Source: Firmicutes bacterium UBA5766
Lineage (GTDB): Bacteria > Bacillota > Desulfotomaculia > Desulfotomaculales > Nap2-2B
Reading direction: 5' to 3'
Length of the DNA: 52,334 nt
Assembly: GCA_002418775.1 (NCBI GenBank)
Contig: DIEU01000025.1
Coordinates: forward strand, 1 to 52,334
Position numbers and translations under genes: made by a program. The notes beneath the pieces were generated by a model. That model did not search any database and was not told where the DNA came from. It was given only the letters and a program-made list of their open reading frames with translations. Of the stretch, positions 24,703 to 33,649 are shown piece by piece; position 1 is the stretch's first letter; every line of letters starts with the position of its first letter.

Positions 24703-25584
24703 ATGTTAATTCATCAGACAGTTGAAGAGACCAGGCAAACAGTAAAAAAAGCCCGCAGCCGGGGACTGACGGTAGGTTTTGTTCCTACTATGGGCTATTT
24801 CCATGAAGGACATCTCGTGTTAATGCGAGAGGCTAAAAAGTTTTGTGATTTTGTGATCGTGAGTATTTTTGTTAATCCAATGCAATTTGGCCCCCAGGAG
24901 GATTTTGCCAGGTACCCGCGGGATTTGGAGCGCGATTTGGACCTTGCCGAAAAAGCTTGTGTTGATGCAGTATTTTCTCCAACAACGGAAGAAATGTATC
25001 CTGACGGTTTTTCTACGGCAGTTGAAGTTGAAGGGATAACAGAAAGCCTGTGCGGCCGTTCCCGCCCGGGTCATTTTAAGGGTGTAACCACGGTGGTCGC
25101 CAAGCTCTTTAATATTGTCTCCCCGGATAAAGCTTTTTTCGGGCAAAAAGATGCTCAGCAGGCTCTGGTGATTAAGAGAATGGTGAGGGATTTGCAAATG
25201 CCCTTGGAGGTTGTAGTTGTACCGACGGTTCGTGAAGATGACGGACTTGCTATGAGTTCCAGGAACGTTTTCCTTAATCCCTCGGAAAGGAAAGCCGCTT
25301 TATGCTTAAAGAAAAGCTTGGAAACAGCTGGACAGATGATTGCAGGCGGGGAACTTGATGTATCAAAAGTTTTAAGTACGGTTCGGAAAATTATAACTGA
25401 CGAACCACTGGCTATGATAGATTATGTGGAAATCCTTTGTCTTCCGGACCTAAAACCGGTTGCCAATCTTTCGGGCCCGGTTTTACTGGCTATGGCAGTG
25501 CGTTTTGGCAAAACCAGGTTGATTGATAATACAGTTTTATGTCCAGGGGGTATAAGCTATGTTTTTAACGATGTTAAAATCTAA
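24703..25584 (+). CDS. panC: Pantothenate synthetase
   Basis: 293 residues. It condenses pantoate and beta-alanine with ATP. The nucleotidyltransferase HIGH-like motif is in PTMGYFHEGHLVLMREA. VSIFVNPMQFGPQEDFARYPR, FFGQKDAQQALVI and the KMSKS-like MSSRN (DGLAMSSRNVFLNP) follow. Its end overlaps panD by 26 nt, which couples translation of the two final steps. Confidence 0.97.
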   Translation: MLIHQTVEETRQTVKKARSRGLTVGFVPTMGYFHEGHLVLMREAKKFCDFVIVSIFVNPMQFGPQEDFARYPRDLERDLDLAEKACVDAVFSPTTEEMYPDGFSTAVEVEGITESLCGRSRPGHFKGVTTVVAKLFNIVSPDKAFFGQKDAQQALVIKRMVRDLQMPLEVVVVPTVREDDGLAMSSRNVFLNPSERKAALCLKKSLETAGQMIAGGELDVSKVLSTVRKIITDEPLAMIDYVEILCLPDLKPVANLSGPVLLAMAVRFGKTRLIDNTVLCPGGISYVFNDVKI

Positions 25585-25930
25585 GATCCATCGGGCTACA
25601 GTAACACAAGCAAATTTGAATTACAGGGGCAGCATTACTATTGACCAGGACCTGCTGGAAGCTGCCAAAATTTTGCCCCATGAAAAAGTTCAGGTAGTAA
25701 ATAATAATAACGGGGCACGTTTTGAGACTTATGTGATTCGGGGAGAGCGTGGATCGGGCATAATCTGTTTGAATGGCGCCGCCGCCCGTTTGGCTCAACC
25801 GGGAGATAGCGTAATAGTGATTTCCTACGCTATGATGACACAAGAAGAAGCGATGGTTCACCAGCCGGTTATAGTTCTGGCGGATGAATCCAATAAGATT
25901 GAAGAGATCGTGTTGGGTGAAGTAAGCTAA
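25559..25930 (+). CDS. panD: Aspartate 1-decarboxylase proenzyme
   Basis: 123 residues. It makes beta-alanine for PanC. The self-cleavage site is Gly24-Ser25 in NYRGSITID; Ser25 becomes the pyruvoyl cofactor. K9 and H11 also fit the family start (MLKSKIHRATVT). ATG 25559 lies inside panC after a GGGGG site. Last gene of the pan operon. Confidence 0.97.
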   Translation: MFLTMLKSKIHRATVTQANLNYRGSITIDQDLLEAAKILPHEKVQVVNNNNGARFETYVIRGERGSGIICLNGAAARLAQPGDSVIVISYAMMTQEEAMVHQPVIVLADESNKIEEIVLGEVS

Positions 25931-26016
25931 TAGATCGGCGATCTTAAAAGATTGAAAGGGGAATAATATATATCCCCGGTAATTTTGCTTTGCAGCAGAA
26001 ACCAAGGTGACAATAT

Positions 26017-26934
26017 TTGACCCAGGAAAATACAGAGCTTTTAAAAGAGATTGAAGAGCTTAAAAAAAAGCGGCGGGCAGTAATTTTAAGCCATTACTAT
26101 CAACGTCCTGAAATTCAGGAGATAGCCGATTTTGTCGGAGATTCACTTGAGCTTTCCCGCCAGGCGGCAAAAACCGATGCGGAAGTAATTGTCTTTTGCG
26201 GCGTGCATTTTATGGCTGAAAGCGCTTCTATCCTGTCTCCGGATAAGATGGTCCTTCTTCCCGAAAAGGAAGCGGGATGTCCGATGGCGGATATGATTAC
26301 TTCAATAGATCTGGAGCGGTGGAAAGAAAAATTTCCGAAGGCAGCAGTAGTTTGCTATGTCAATACATCAGCAGAAGTTAAGGCTCAGAGTGATATTGCC
26401 TGCACCAGCGCCAACGCTGTTCAGGTTGTTAATTCAATTCCTTCCGATCAGGAGATACTCTTTGTTCCTGATAAAAACCTGGGGCAATATATTTCTTCCC
26501 AGACGGGACGTGAAATGAAAATCTGGGATGGTTTCTGCAATACTCATGACAGGCTGACAGGCGAAGACGTTTTGGACGCAAAAGCGGAACACCCTGAAGC
26601 TCTAATCGTTGTGCACCCTGAGTGCAGGCCTGAGGTAATCAGCCTGGCGGACAAGGTTGCCAGCACTTCCGGAATGCTTCGTTTTATTCGTGAAAGCAGC
26701 GCCAGGCAGTTTATTATCGGCACGGAAACGGGCCTTCTGCATCAGTGCGCCAAGCAGTGTCCGGATAAAGAGTGCTTTCCGGCCTTAAAAAAGATGATTT
26801 GCCCGGATATGAAGGCTACTACGCTGGAAAAAGTTCGAAATTCACTGGTTAGCCTTGAACCGAAAATCGAAGTTAAAGCTGATATAAGAAAATTAGCCCT
26901 TAAATCCCTGGAGAGAATGCTGGCAATCGTTTAG
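26017..26934 (+). CDS. nadA: Quinolinate synthase A
   Basis: 305 residues. It condenses iminoaspartate with dihydroxyacetone phosphate to quinolinate, using a [4Fe-4S] cluster. Cluster cysteines are seen in KEAGCPMAD, SDIACTSAN and the C-terminal HQCAKQCPDKECFP group. The substrate motifs ILSHYYQRPEIQEIADFVGDS and FVPDKNLGQY are present. TTG start after AAGGTGA. First gene of nadA-nadB-nadC. Confidence 0.96.
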   Translation: MTQENTELLKEIEELKKKRRAVILSHYYQRPEIQEIADFVGDSLELSRQAAKTDAEVIVFCGVHFMAESASILSPDKMVLLPEKEAGCPMADMITSIDLERWKEKFPKAAVVCYVNTSAEVKAQSDIACTSANAVQVVNSIPSDQEILFVPDKNLGQYISSQTGREMKIWDGFCNTHDRLTGEDVLDAKAEHPEALIVVHPECRPEVISLADKVASTSGMLRFIRESSARQFIIGTETGLLHQCAKQCPDKECFPALKKMICPDMKATTLEKVRNSLVSLEPKIEVKADIRKLALKSLERMLAIV

Positions 26935-26950
26935 GAGGTACTTCTTTTTT

Positions 26951-28543
26951 GTGGACAGGAATTATCTGGTTAACTTTGACACCCGGCAACTGCCACAGGA
27001 GGAATGGGAGTACGTGATCATCGGCAGCGGCATCGCCGGGCTTTACAGCGCATATATAGCTAGCGGGTACGAGGGAAAGGCCGTCGTTCTTACCAAACAC
27101 ACGGTTCTGGACAGCAACACCGACAAGGCGCAGGGAGGAATTGCGGCAGCCCTTGACATTGCAGATTCACCAGATCTTCATCTGGAGGACACTCTGGCAG
27201 CCGGCGCAGGTTTATGTGATTATGAAGCGGTGAACATTTTAGTCAATGAAGGGCCCCAGAGAGTTGCGGAACTGATCAATTTAGGAGCGCGTTTTGATCA
27301 GGACAACGGCAGGCTGCTTTTGGGCAAGGAAGGCGCACACAGCCGCAGACGGATCTTGCATGCGGCCGGCGACGCTACCGGGGCAGAAATACAAAGAGTT
27401 CTTACCAGGCAGGCCCTGGATAATCCTTTAATTGATGTCCGGGAAAGCCATTTTGTAGTCGATTTGCTGATTAAGGAAAATATTTGTTATGGTGTTCTGG
27501 CCTATGATCGCCAATCAGAGCAGTTAAAAGTGTTCTGGAGCAAAACGGTTATTTTGGCCAGCGGCGGTGTCGGACAGTTATATAAACACAATACCAACCC
27601 GGAGGTTGCTACAGGCGATGGTATCGCTATTGCTTACAGGGCTGGGGTGGAAGTGATGGATATGGAATTCATCCAATTTCATCCCACCGTGTTGAACCTG
27701 CCTGAAGCGCCCCGTTTTTTAATTTCTGAGGCAGCGCGGGGCGAAGGCGCATATCTTCTAAACCGCCATGGAGACCGTTTTATGACGCGTTACCACCAAA
27801 TGGCGGAACTGGCCCCGCGGGATATTGTCGTACGGGCTATCCTGCAGGAAATGAAGGAAACCGAATCAAGTGAGGTTTACCTTGATTTATCACCGTTGGG
27901 GGATGAAAAGATAGACCGCCGTTTTCCAAACATAAGCGGCACCTGCAGTTCTTACGGACTGGATATTAAGAAGGATCCCATACCGGTTGCGCCCGCTGCG
28001 CATTACATGATGGGCGGTGTAAAAACCAATTTATACGGAGAAACGAGCATCAGCGGTTTATACGCCTGCGGCGAGGTAGCCTGCCAGGGCGTACATGGCG
28101 CCAACCGCCTGGCGAGCAATTCACTCCTGGATGGAATTGTTTTTGGACAAAGGATTATAGAACACAAGCTGAGCATTCCCGATTCGCACAAACATGTTCC
28201 CATTACCCAAAGATTTTTTTATAACGATATAGAAGTCTGTCAAGAAAACGACTTTGAGGATTTAAGGCGTTCTATTCAATCAACCATGGAGATGTTCGTC
28301 GGGCCTGTCCGGACCGGCGCCGGGCTTCTCAAAGCGCTCGATGTTTTTGAAATCATGGAAGACCCGGGGAAAAACCCGTCCGTAAAATGGAATGAGATGG
28401 AGGTCTGCAACATGCTTCAGGTTGCCCAGTTGATAACTGAAGCGGCCCTTATGCGTACGGAAAGCAGAGGGGGGCATTTCAGGCAGGACTTTCCTGATTC
28501 CCTGAAAAGGTGGCGCAAACACATCATTCTTAAACGGGGGTAG
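26951..28543 (+). CDS. nadB: L-aspartate oxidase
   Basis: 530 residues. A flavoprotein that oxidises aspartate to iminoaspartate for NadA. The FAD dinucleotide motif is YVIIGSGIAGLYSAYIA. Succinate dehydrogenase-like features follow: DKAQGGIAAAL, GGVGQLYKHNTNPEVATGDGI, EFIQFHPT and GLYACGEVACQGVHGANRLASNSLL. GTG start, with AGGAGG 12 nt before it. It lies 16 bp behind nadA. Confidence 0.96.
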   Translation: MDRNYLVNFDTRQLPQEEWEYVIIGSGIAGLYSAYIASGYEGKAVVLTKHTVLDSNTDKAQGGIAAALDIADSPDLHLEDTLAAGAGLCDYEAVNILVNEGPQRVAELINLGARFDQDNGRLLLGKEGAHSRRRILHAAGDATGAEIQRVLTRQALDNPLIDVRESHFVVDLLIKENICYGVLAYDRQSEQLKVFWSKTVILASGGVGQLYKHNTNPEVATGDGIAIAYRAGVEVMDMEFIQFHPTVLNLPEAPRFLISEAARGEGAYLLNRHGDRFMTRYHQMAELAPRDIVVRAILQEMKETESSEVYLDLSPLGDEKIDRRFPNISGTCSSYGLDIKKDPIPVAPAAHYMMGGVKTNLYGETSISGLYACGEVACQGVHGANRLASNSLLDGIVFGQRIIEHKLSIPDSHKHVPITQRFFYNDIEVCQENDFEDLRRSIQSTMEMFVGPVRTGAGLLKALDVFEIMEDPGKNPSVKWNEMEVCNMLQVAQLITEAALMRTESRGGHFRQDFPDSLKRWRKHIILKRG

Positions 28544-28581
28544 TAAAGGAAATACTGTCATTTGAGGAGGAGTATTCTGGG

Positions 28582-29418
28582 ATGCCTTTTAATCCGGTAG
28601 CCTTGAGGAAAATAATAGAAAGAGCGTTGGAAGAGGATATCGGCAGCGGAGATATTACAACAGACAGTATAGTTGGGATTGATAAAGAGGTCTGCGCGCT
28701 CATTCATGCGGGTGAACCGGGAGTTATTGCCGGATTGCCTGTAGCCGGCGCAGTTTTTAATATGCTTGACCCGGATATTGCTTTTTCCTGCCACTTTTCT
28801 GACGGGCAGCGGGTGGAGCAGGGGCAGTTGCTGGCAAGTGTTCGAGGAAGCGGCCGGTGTATCTTGAAAGGCGAGCGGGTTGCCCTTAATTTTATGCAGC
28901 GCCTTTCAGGAATTGCTACACAGACAGCCAGGCTGGTAAAGCTTGTTGATCAATACAAGGCTAAAATAATTGACACACGAAAAACCACTCCCGGGCTGAG
29001 GATTTTAGAAAAATACGCTGTTCGCACAGGGGGTGGTTTTAACCACCGTTTTGGTTTATATGATGCTGTATTAATCAAAGATAACCACATGAGAGCCGCC
29101 GGCAGTATCAGCCGCGCTGTAGAACTTGTCAAAGCGTCAGCTCCCTTTGCCATGAAAATAGAAGTTGAGGTTGAAGATCTCGCCGGGGTTGCTGAAGCCC
29201 TTTCAGCAGGGGTGGATATTATTATGCTTGATAATATGTCTGTTTCCGAAATGAGTCAGGCTGTTGAACTTGCAGCCGGGAAAGTTTTACTGGAAGCTTC
29301 CGGAGGCATTACTGAACAAACTGTTGTAACCGTTGCGCAAACAGGTGTCGACCTGATTTCTGTCGGTTACCTCACGCATTCCGCACGCGCCCTAGACATC
29401 GGTCTTGAACTTATCTGA
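28582..29418 (+). CDS. nadC: Nicotinate-nucleotide pyrophosphorylase (carboxylating)
   Basis: 278 residues. It converts quinolinate and PRPP to nicotinate mononucleotide with loss of CO2. DTRKTTPGLRILEKYAVRTGGG and NHRFGLYDAVLIKDNH are the signature, and EVEVEDLAGV and DIIMLDNMS complete the active site. GAGGAGG site before ATG 28582. Ends the NAD operon. Confidence 0.97.
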   Translation: MPFNPVALRKIIERALEEDIGSGDITTDSIVGIDKEVCALIHAGEPGVIAGLPVAGAVFNMLDPDIAFSCHFSDGQRVEQGQLLASVRGSGRCILKGERVALNFMQRLSGIATQTARLVKLVDQYKAKIIDTRKTTPGLRILEKYAVRTGGGFNHRFGLYDAVLIKDNHMRAAGSISRAVELVKASAPFAMKIEVEVEDLAGVAEALSAGVDIIMLDNMSVSEMSQAVELAAGKVLLEASGGITEQTVVTVAQTGVDLISVGYLTHSARALDIGLELI

Positions 29419-29471
29419 ACCGTTCAAAGACTTTTCATAGAAAAAAAACAGGAAGGTATTTAACAGTATTA

Positions 29472-30866
29472 ATGGCTGATCCGGCGGGGCAAGAAAACAG
29501 GTGGTTTATACTGGCTGCTGTCCTGGCGGGGACTGTGATGGGGCCGCTGGATGCCAGTATAGTTTATATTGCGCTTCCTGCGATAGGGGAAGTTTTTCAT
29601 GCCCTTCCTTCCTCTGTCGGATGGGTTTCGATGTCGTACTTGCTGATAATGGGGAGTTTTCTCCTTTCTATTGGCAGACTGGGGGATATTTTCGGATTTA
29701 AACGAATCTATCTGGCCGGTTTGTTTATTTTTATAGCTGCCTCAGCGTTATGCGGCCTGGCGCCCAACCTGATTGCTTTAGTTGTTTTGCGTGCTTTGCA
29801 GGCTGTAGGCGCCGGCTTGAGCATGTCTTTGGCGCCGTCAATAATCACCGCTGTTTTTCCCAAAAAGGAGCGCGGCCGCGCGTTGGGAATAAACGCAATG
29901 GTAGTCGCGCTCGGACTGGCTGCCGGACCTGTATTGGGTGGTTTATTAGTTGATTCAGTCGGTTGGCGGGCAATATTTTTCGTCAATGTCCCCGTGGGGA
30001 TTATCGCCCTTCTTTGGAGTTATAAATTAATCCCTGAAAATGGTGAAAAAGCAAAGACACACTTTGACTGGAGGGGATCTGTGCTGGCTTTTGGCGCTCT
30101 TTCAGCACTTTTGTTTTTTGCCAGTGAGGGGCAGTCCTACCATTGGTCGGCATTTATTCTTATTATAGGCGCGGCGGCTGTTGTGCTTTTTTTGCTGTTC
30201 ATCCGGCTTGAGTCAAGAATAATTGAGCCGATGCTTGATTTAAGTTTGTTCAAAAGCAGGGTTTTTTCCGCAGGGAATGGAGCAGCCCTGCTTAATTTTA
30301 TGACACAGTATATTATTGTCTTTCTATGTCCTTTTTTTTTGCAAAAAGTTCTGGGTTACTCCGCTTCCCGTTCAGGGCTGACTATGGTGGCCTTCCCATT
30401 AACAGTTCTTTTTATTGCGCCTATTTCAGGCGCTCTTTCAGATAGATTCGGACAGCGCTGGCTCTTCTTTCTCGGTTCCCTGTTATGTACTTTATCCGCC
30501 GGATCAATGTTTACACTCAGTCAGAACTCTACCCCTCTCGACGTATCTATGCGTCTGGCTGTCTTCGGGCTTGGAACAGGTTTATTCCAGTCGCCCAACA
30601 CAAGCGTCGTAATGGGCGCCGTGCCCAAGAACCGGCTTGGTATAGCAGGCGGAGTTCTTTCAACTACCCGCAATATCGGTATGGTCTTCGGGATTGCCCT
30701 TGGCGGAGCTGTTTTGAATGCGCGGCAGGCTTTCTATCAAGAGAGCGCCTTTGATCTGGCATTTCTGTATGGCATAAAGGATGCTTTCTTTGCGGCGCTG
30801 ATTGTTTCGGCTTTGGCCACGGTAATTAGTATTTTCTGCACTCAAAAGAGCCGGCAAAAGGCTTGA
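29472..30866 (+). CDS. MFS drug exporter, DHA2 (EmrB/QacA) family
   Basis: 464 residues, strongly hydrophobic along its length, consistent with a 14-helix membrane transporter. The A motif is SIGRLGDIFGFKRIYLAG, and motif C is in the fifth-helix region (ALGLAAGPVLGGLLVDSVGWRAIFFVNVPVG), typical of proton-coupled antiporters. The opening GTVMGPLDASIVYIALPAIG carries the DHA2 motif with an early aspartate. The substrate is unknown. It is 53 bp after nadC and may be co-transcribed, but no functional link is apparent. Confidence 0.9.
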   Translation: MADPAGQENRWFILAAVLAGTVMGPLDASIVYIALPAIGEVFHALPSSVGWVSMSYLLIMGSFLLSIGRLGDIFGFKRIYLAGLFIFIAASALCGLAPNLIALVVLRALQAVGAGLSMSLAPSIITAVFPKKERGRALGINAMVVALGLAAGPVLGGLLVDSVGWRAIFFVNVPVGIIALLWSYKLIPENGEKAKTHFDWRGSVLAFGALSALLFFASEGQSYHWSAFILIIGAAAVVLFLLFIRLESRIIEPMLDLSLFKSRVFSAGNGAALLNFMTQYIIVFLCPFFLQKVLGYSASRSGLTMVAFPLTVLFIAPISGALSDRFGQRWLFFLGSLLCTLSAGSMFTLSQNSTPLDVSMRLAVFGLGTGLFQSPNTSVVMGAVPKNRLGIAGGVLSTTRNIGMVFGIALGGAVLNARQAFYQESAFDLAFLYGIKDAFFAALIVSALATVISIFCTQKSRQKA

Positions 30867-30984
30867 GCTACAAGTTGGGGTGTGTTTTGGACTATCCTGA
30901 AAATTAGTTTTTCAGAAAGCGATGGAACCGTCCCCGTGGCGTAGCGCGCATAACGAAATAAGCAATATTTCGCTGTAGTAATAC
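30867..30984. other. Convergent intergenic region with two short hairpins
   Basis: CTGAAAA/TTTTCAG (30897-30915) and CGAAATA/TATTTCG (30954-30972) flank GGAACCGTCCCCGTGGC. They may slow converging transcription from the MFS and amidohydrolase genes, but neither has a good T tract. Confidence 0.35.
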
Positions 30985-32232
30985 TTACCCGTGCAGGGTA
31001 TATTTTATTTTCTTTAAGGCTGAAATGCCTTTTTGGAGGGGGTTTTCCTCCAGGACAAGGAGGTTAGCCTGGTGGCCTTTTAGGACTCCCGGGCTGGTTC
31101 CGGTAATATATGACCCGTTTGTTGTAGCCGCCCTGATTATCTGCCCGGTTGACAGTCCCGCTTCACTATACAGCTCAAGTTCCTTGTAATAAAGTTCCCC
31201 GTGTTTTATCGACGGTGATCCGGAATCAGTTCCCACACCGACGGTTATCCCCAGATCAAAAGCCTGTTTGATCATCTCCTGGTGCCGACGGTAAATTCTT
31301 TCGGCTATACTTTTGTATTCCGGATTAACACCGGAGACAGTTGTCCAGATATAGACAGGCATAAGTGTAGGTGTCCAGCACCTTTGAAGTTCGGCCATTC
31401 TTAACAAAGACTCCCGGTTAAGATGATAACCGTGTTCTATGAAGTCGATTCCCGACCTTAAGGACATATCGACTGCCAGGTCAGAGTCTGCATGGGCCAT
31501 CACCTTTAAATCCAGGGAATGAGCTTTGTTAACAATAACCTGTAAATCCTCGAAAGGGAAATGTATGGGCCCTACCCTGCCGTATTCTTTTATGCTTACC
31601 AGGCCTGAAGTAACAACTTTAATCTGATCGACTCCGGCACGTGCGAGCCTTGCGACATTATCTTCATCGCCGGCCTCGCCCAGGAGGGATCCGTAGCTGT
31701 TTCGCCTGCGCAGGGCATTTCCCGTGGCGGTTATTAATGGACCGGGTATTAATTTCTCTTGTGAGATTTTTCTTAACAGCAGGTTAATTCCCATCTGGTC
31801 ACCGCCGTCCCGGACAGCCAGGATGCCATTTGAAATCAGGCTCTTAAACCTTGAAGCCACCAAAGGCTGAACGCTTTCAGGTTCGTTCCAGCCGGCCTTT
31901 GCCTTTTCATCGTCTATACCGTCAAACGCAAGGTGGACGTGACAGTCAACCAAACCAGGCATTACAGTAAAAGCCGAAAAGTCAAAGAAAGAAGAATCTT
32001 CGGGGGCTTCTTCTTTAGTGATTTCGCTTATCGCGCGCAAAAGATTTCTACGTTCTTTGTTTTCACTGGAAAAGGAAGAAGTTTGTTCAGAAATGACTGG
32101 GCTATATATGCCCTTAATAATTCTGTTTTGAATATGTATAAGAATGTTGCTGCCTTCTAAATTTCCGTCTTTGCCGATTAACGCGCCTGCCAGAAGGTAA
32201 TAATTACCTTCTGGTAAAATGATATGTTCCAT
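30985..32232 (-). CDS. Metal-dependent amidohydrolase
   Basis: 415 residues, amidohydrolase superfamily (imidazolonepropionase/prolidase-like). Metal ligands are visible: HVH at residues 98-100 after MPGLVDC, the lysine in VDQIKVVTSG, the histidine in KVMAHAD, the EHGYH segment and the aspartate in GVGTDSG. Residues about 44-86 form an extra, poorly conserved-looking acidic/serine-rich insertion before the barrel. The final residues re-enter the small beta domain (HQANLLVLEENPLQKG). The substrate is unknown. ATG 32232 has a GGGGGAT site. Confidence 0.88.
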   Translation of the reverse strand: MEHIILPEGNYYLLAGALIGKDGNLEGSNILIHIQNRIIKGIYSPVISEQTSSFSSENKERRNLLRAISEITKEEAPEDSSFFDFSAFTVMPGLVDCHVHLAFDGIDDEKAKAGWNEPESVQPLVASRFKSLISNGILAVRDGGDQMGINLLLRKISQEKLIPGPLITATGNALRRRNSYGSLLGEAGDEDNVARLARAGVDQIKVVTSGLVSIKEYGRVGPIHFPFEDLQVIVNKAHSLDLKVMAHADSDLAVDMSLRSGIDFIEHGYHLNRESLLRMAELQRCWTPTLMPVYIWTTVSGVNPEYKSIAERIYRRHQEMIKQAFDLGITVGVGTDSGSPSIKHGELYYKELELYSEAGLSTGQIIRAATTNGSYITGTSPGVLKGHQANLLVLEENPLQKGISALKKIKYTLHG

Positions 32233-32249
32233 AATTCATCCCCCTTTAA

Positions 32250-32278
32250 AAAATACTAGATTAAACCTGTTTTGTCCA
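32250..32278 (-). promoter_or_regulatory. Promoter of the amidohydrolase gene
   Basis: On the minus strand TGGACA, a 17-bp spacer and TATTTT lie just upstream of the gene. Confidence 0.5.
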
Positions 32279-32450
32279 ACCAGTTTTAAAAATCTTTTGC
32301 TATGTTTAAGATTAGGTGTGTCAGGGAGGTCAACTGCTAAGCGAGCTTATAAGGTTTGTCACAAGTAAAGTAAATCTGTTGGTAAATATTTTTTATACCA
32401 AGAAGGAAGATAGATATCTAACAACGTATTATTACTATAAAAAAGTATAG

Positions 32451-32482
32451 CCTCCGGTTTTTTATATTCCGGGGGTGTTTTT
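32451..32482 (+). terminator. Terminator-like hairpin before dgt
   Basis: CCTCCGG (32451-32457) pairs with CCGGGGG (32469-32475), followed by TGTTTTT. It sits directly before the dgt start and could act as an attenuator. A second dyad TTGGTA/TACCAA lies at 32379-32401. Confidence 0.5.
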
Positions 32483-32504
32483 AACTGTTAGAGAGGGTAG
32501 AACT

Positions 32505-33503
32505 TTGGAAATAAGGCTGCGTACGGAGGATCTGGAAGAAAAGAATCTTTCGCCTTATGCTTCACGAAGCCGTTTAAGCAAAGGGCGGCTTCATAATGAG
32601 CAGCCCTGCAGTGTGCGGACTGACTTCCAGCGGGATCGAGATCGTATTATCCATTCAAAGAGTTTTCGAAGGTTGAAGGGGAAAACACAGGTCTTTATAA
32701 TTCCCGAAGGAGATCATTACCGTACAAGGCTGACCCATACTCTGGAAGTGTCGCAGATTGCGCGTACGGCAGCCAAAGCATTACTGCTCAATGAGGACCT
32801 GACCGAAGCAATTTCTCTCGGGCATGATCTAGGACATACGCCTTTTGGCCATATTGGCGAGGAGGCGCTTAACGGAGTATTCCGGGAAGGTTTCAAACAT
32901 AATGAACAAAGTCTGAGGGTGGTTGACAGTCTGGAAGGTGGAACAGGACTTAACCTTACCTGGGAGGTCAGGGACGGGATTTTAAATCATACGGGAAGTG
33001 TACTGCCTGTTACCCTGGAGGGTCAGGTCGTCAGAATTTGTGACCGCATAGCTTATATAAATCACGATATTGACGACGCAATCAGGGGAGGTATTCTTCA
33101 GGTTTCTGATTTGCCTGTGAATTGTCTTCGAAGATTGGGATATACACACCGCGAGCGGATTAATTGCCTTGTAGCTGATCTAATTAAATCCAGTTGGGAA
33201 AAACCTGCAATTGCTTTAAGCAGTGAGATCCAGCAGAGCATGGATGAGCTGAGAGCTTTCCTTTTTGACAGGGTCTATATTGGATCGGAGGCAAAAAAAG
33301 AAGAGAAAAAGGCGATTCATGTGGTCCAATACATTTTTAAGTATTTAACAGACAATCCTCACTACCTGTCCGACGAACACAGACAAAAAGCACAAGAACT
33401 TGGTGTGGATAGAGTTGTTTGTGATTATATAGCCGGGATGACTGACAGGTATGCGGTTCTACAATTCACAAGGCTATTTATTCCCAGCCCTTTCCCTGTT
33501 TAA
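32505..33503 (+). CDS. dgt: dGTP triphosphohydrolase-like HD phosphohydrolase
   Basis: 332 residues. The HD-domain metal ligands are in RTRLTHTLEVSQIA and SLGHDLGHTPFGHIGE, and the second aspartate in ISYIN-type segment AYINHDIDDAIRGG. By family it hydrolyses dGTP, or other dNTPs, to the nucleoside and triphosphate. TTG 32505 lies 8 nt after GAGAGGG; the open frame to 32475 begins in the upstream hairpin and lacks a site. dgt-dnaG-sigA is the usual Clostridia order. Confidence 0.92.
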   Translation: MEIRLRTEDLEEKNLSPYASRSRLSKGRLHNEQPCSVRTDFQRDRDRIIHSKSFRRLKGKTQVFIIPEGDHYRTRLTHTLEVSQIARTAAKALLLNEDLTEAISLGHDLGHTPFGHIGEEALNGVFREGFKHNEQSLRVVDSLEGGTGLNLTWEVRDGILNHTGSVLPVTLEGQVVRICDRIAYINHDIDDAIRGGILQVSDLPVNCLRRLGYTHRERINCLVADLIKSSWEKPAIALSSEIQQSMDELRAFLFDRVYIGSEAKKEEKKAIHVVQYIFKYLTDNPHYLSDEHRQKAQELGVDRVVCDYIAGMTDRYAVLQFTRLFIPSPFPV

Positions 33504-33649
33504 TTATCAAAGCGCATTAGATAAAAAATTGTAGAATAGGGAAGGAAATATTATAAAAATAGCGAATAGTTTAAGTAGGATAACTAAATGCTGGTGACGC
33601 CGGCATCTTGAAAATTCTGTGAAAAACGTCTCCAAAGGTGATCTGTATA

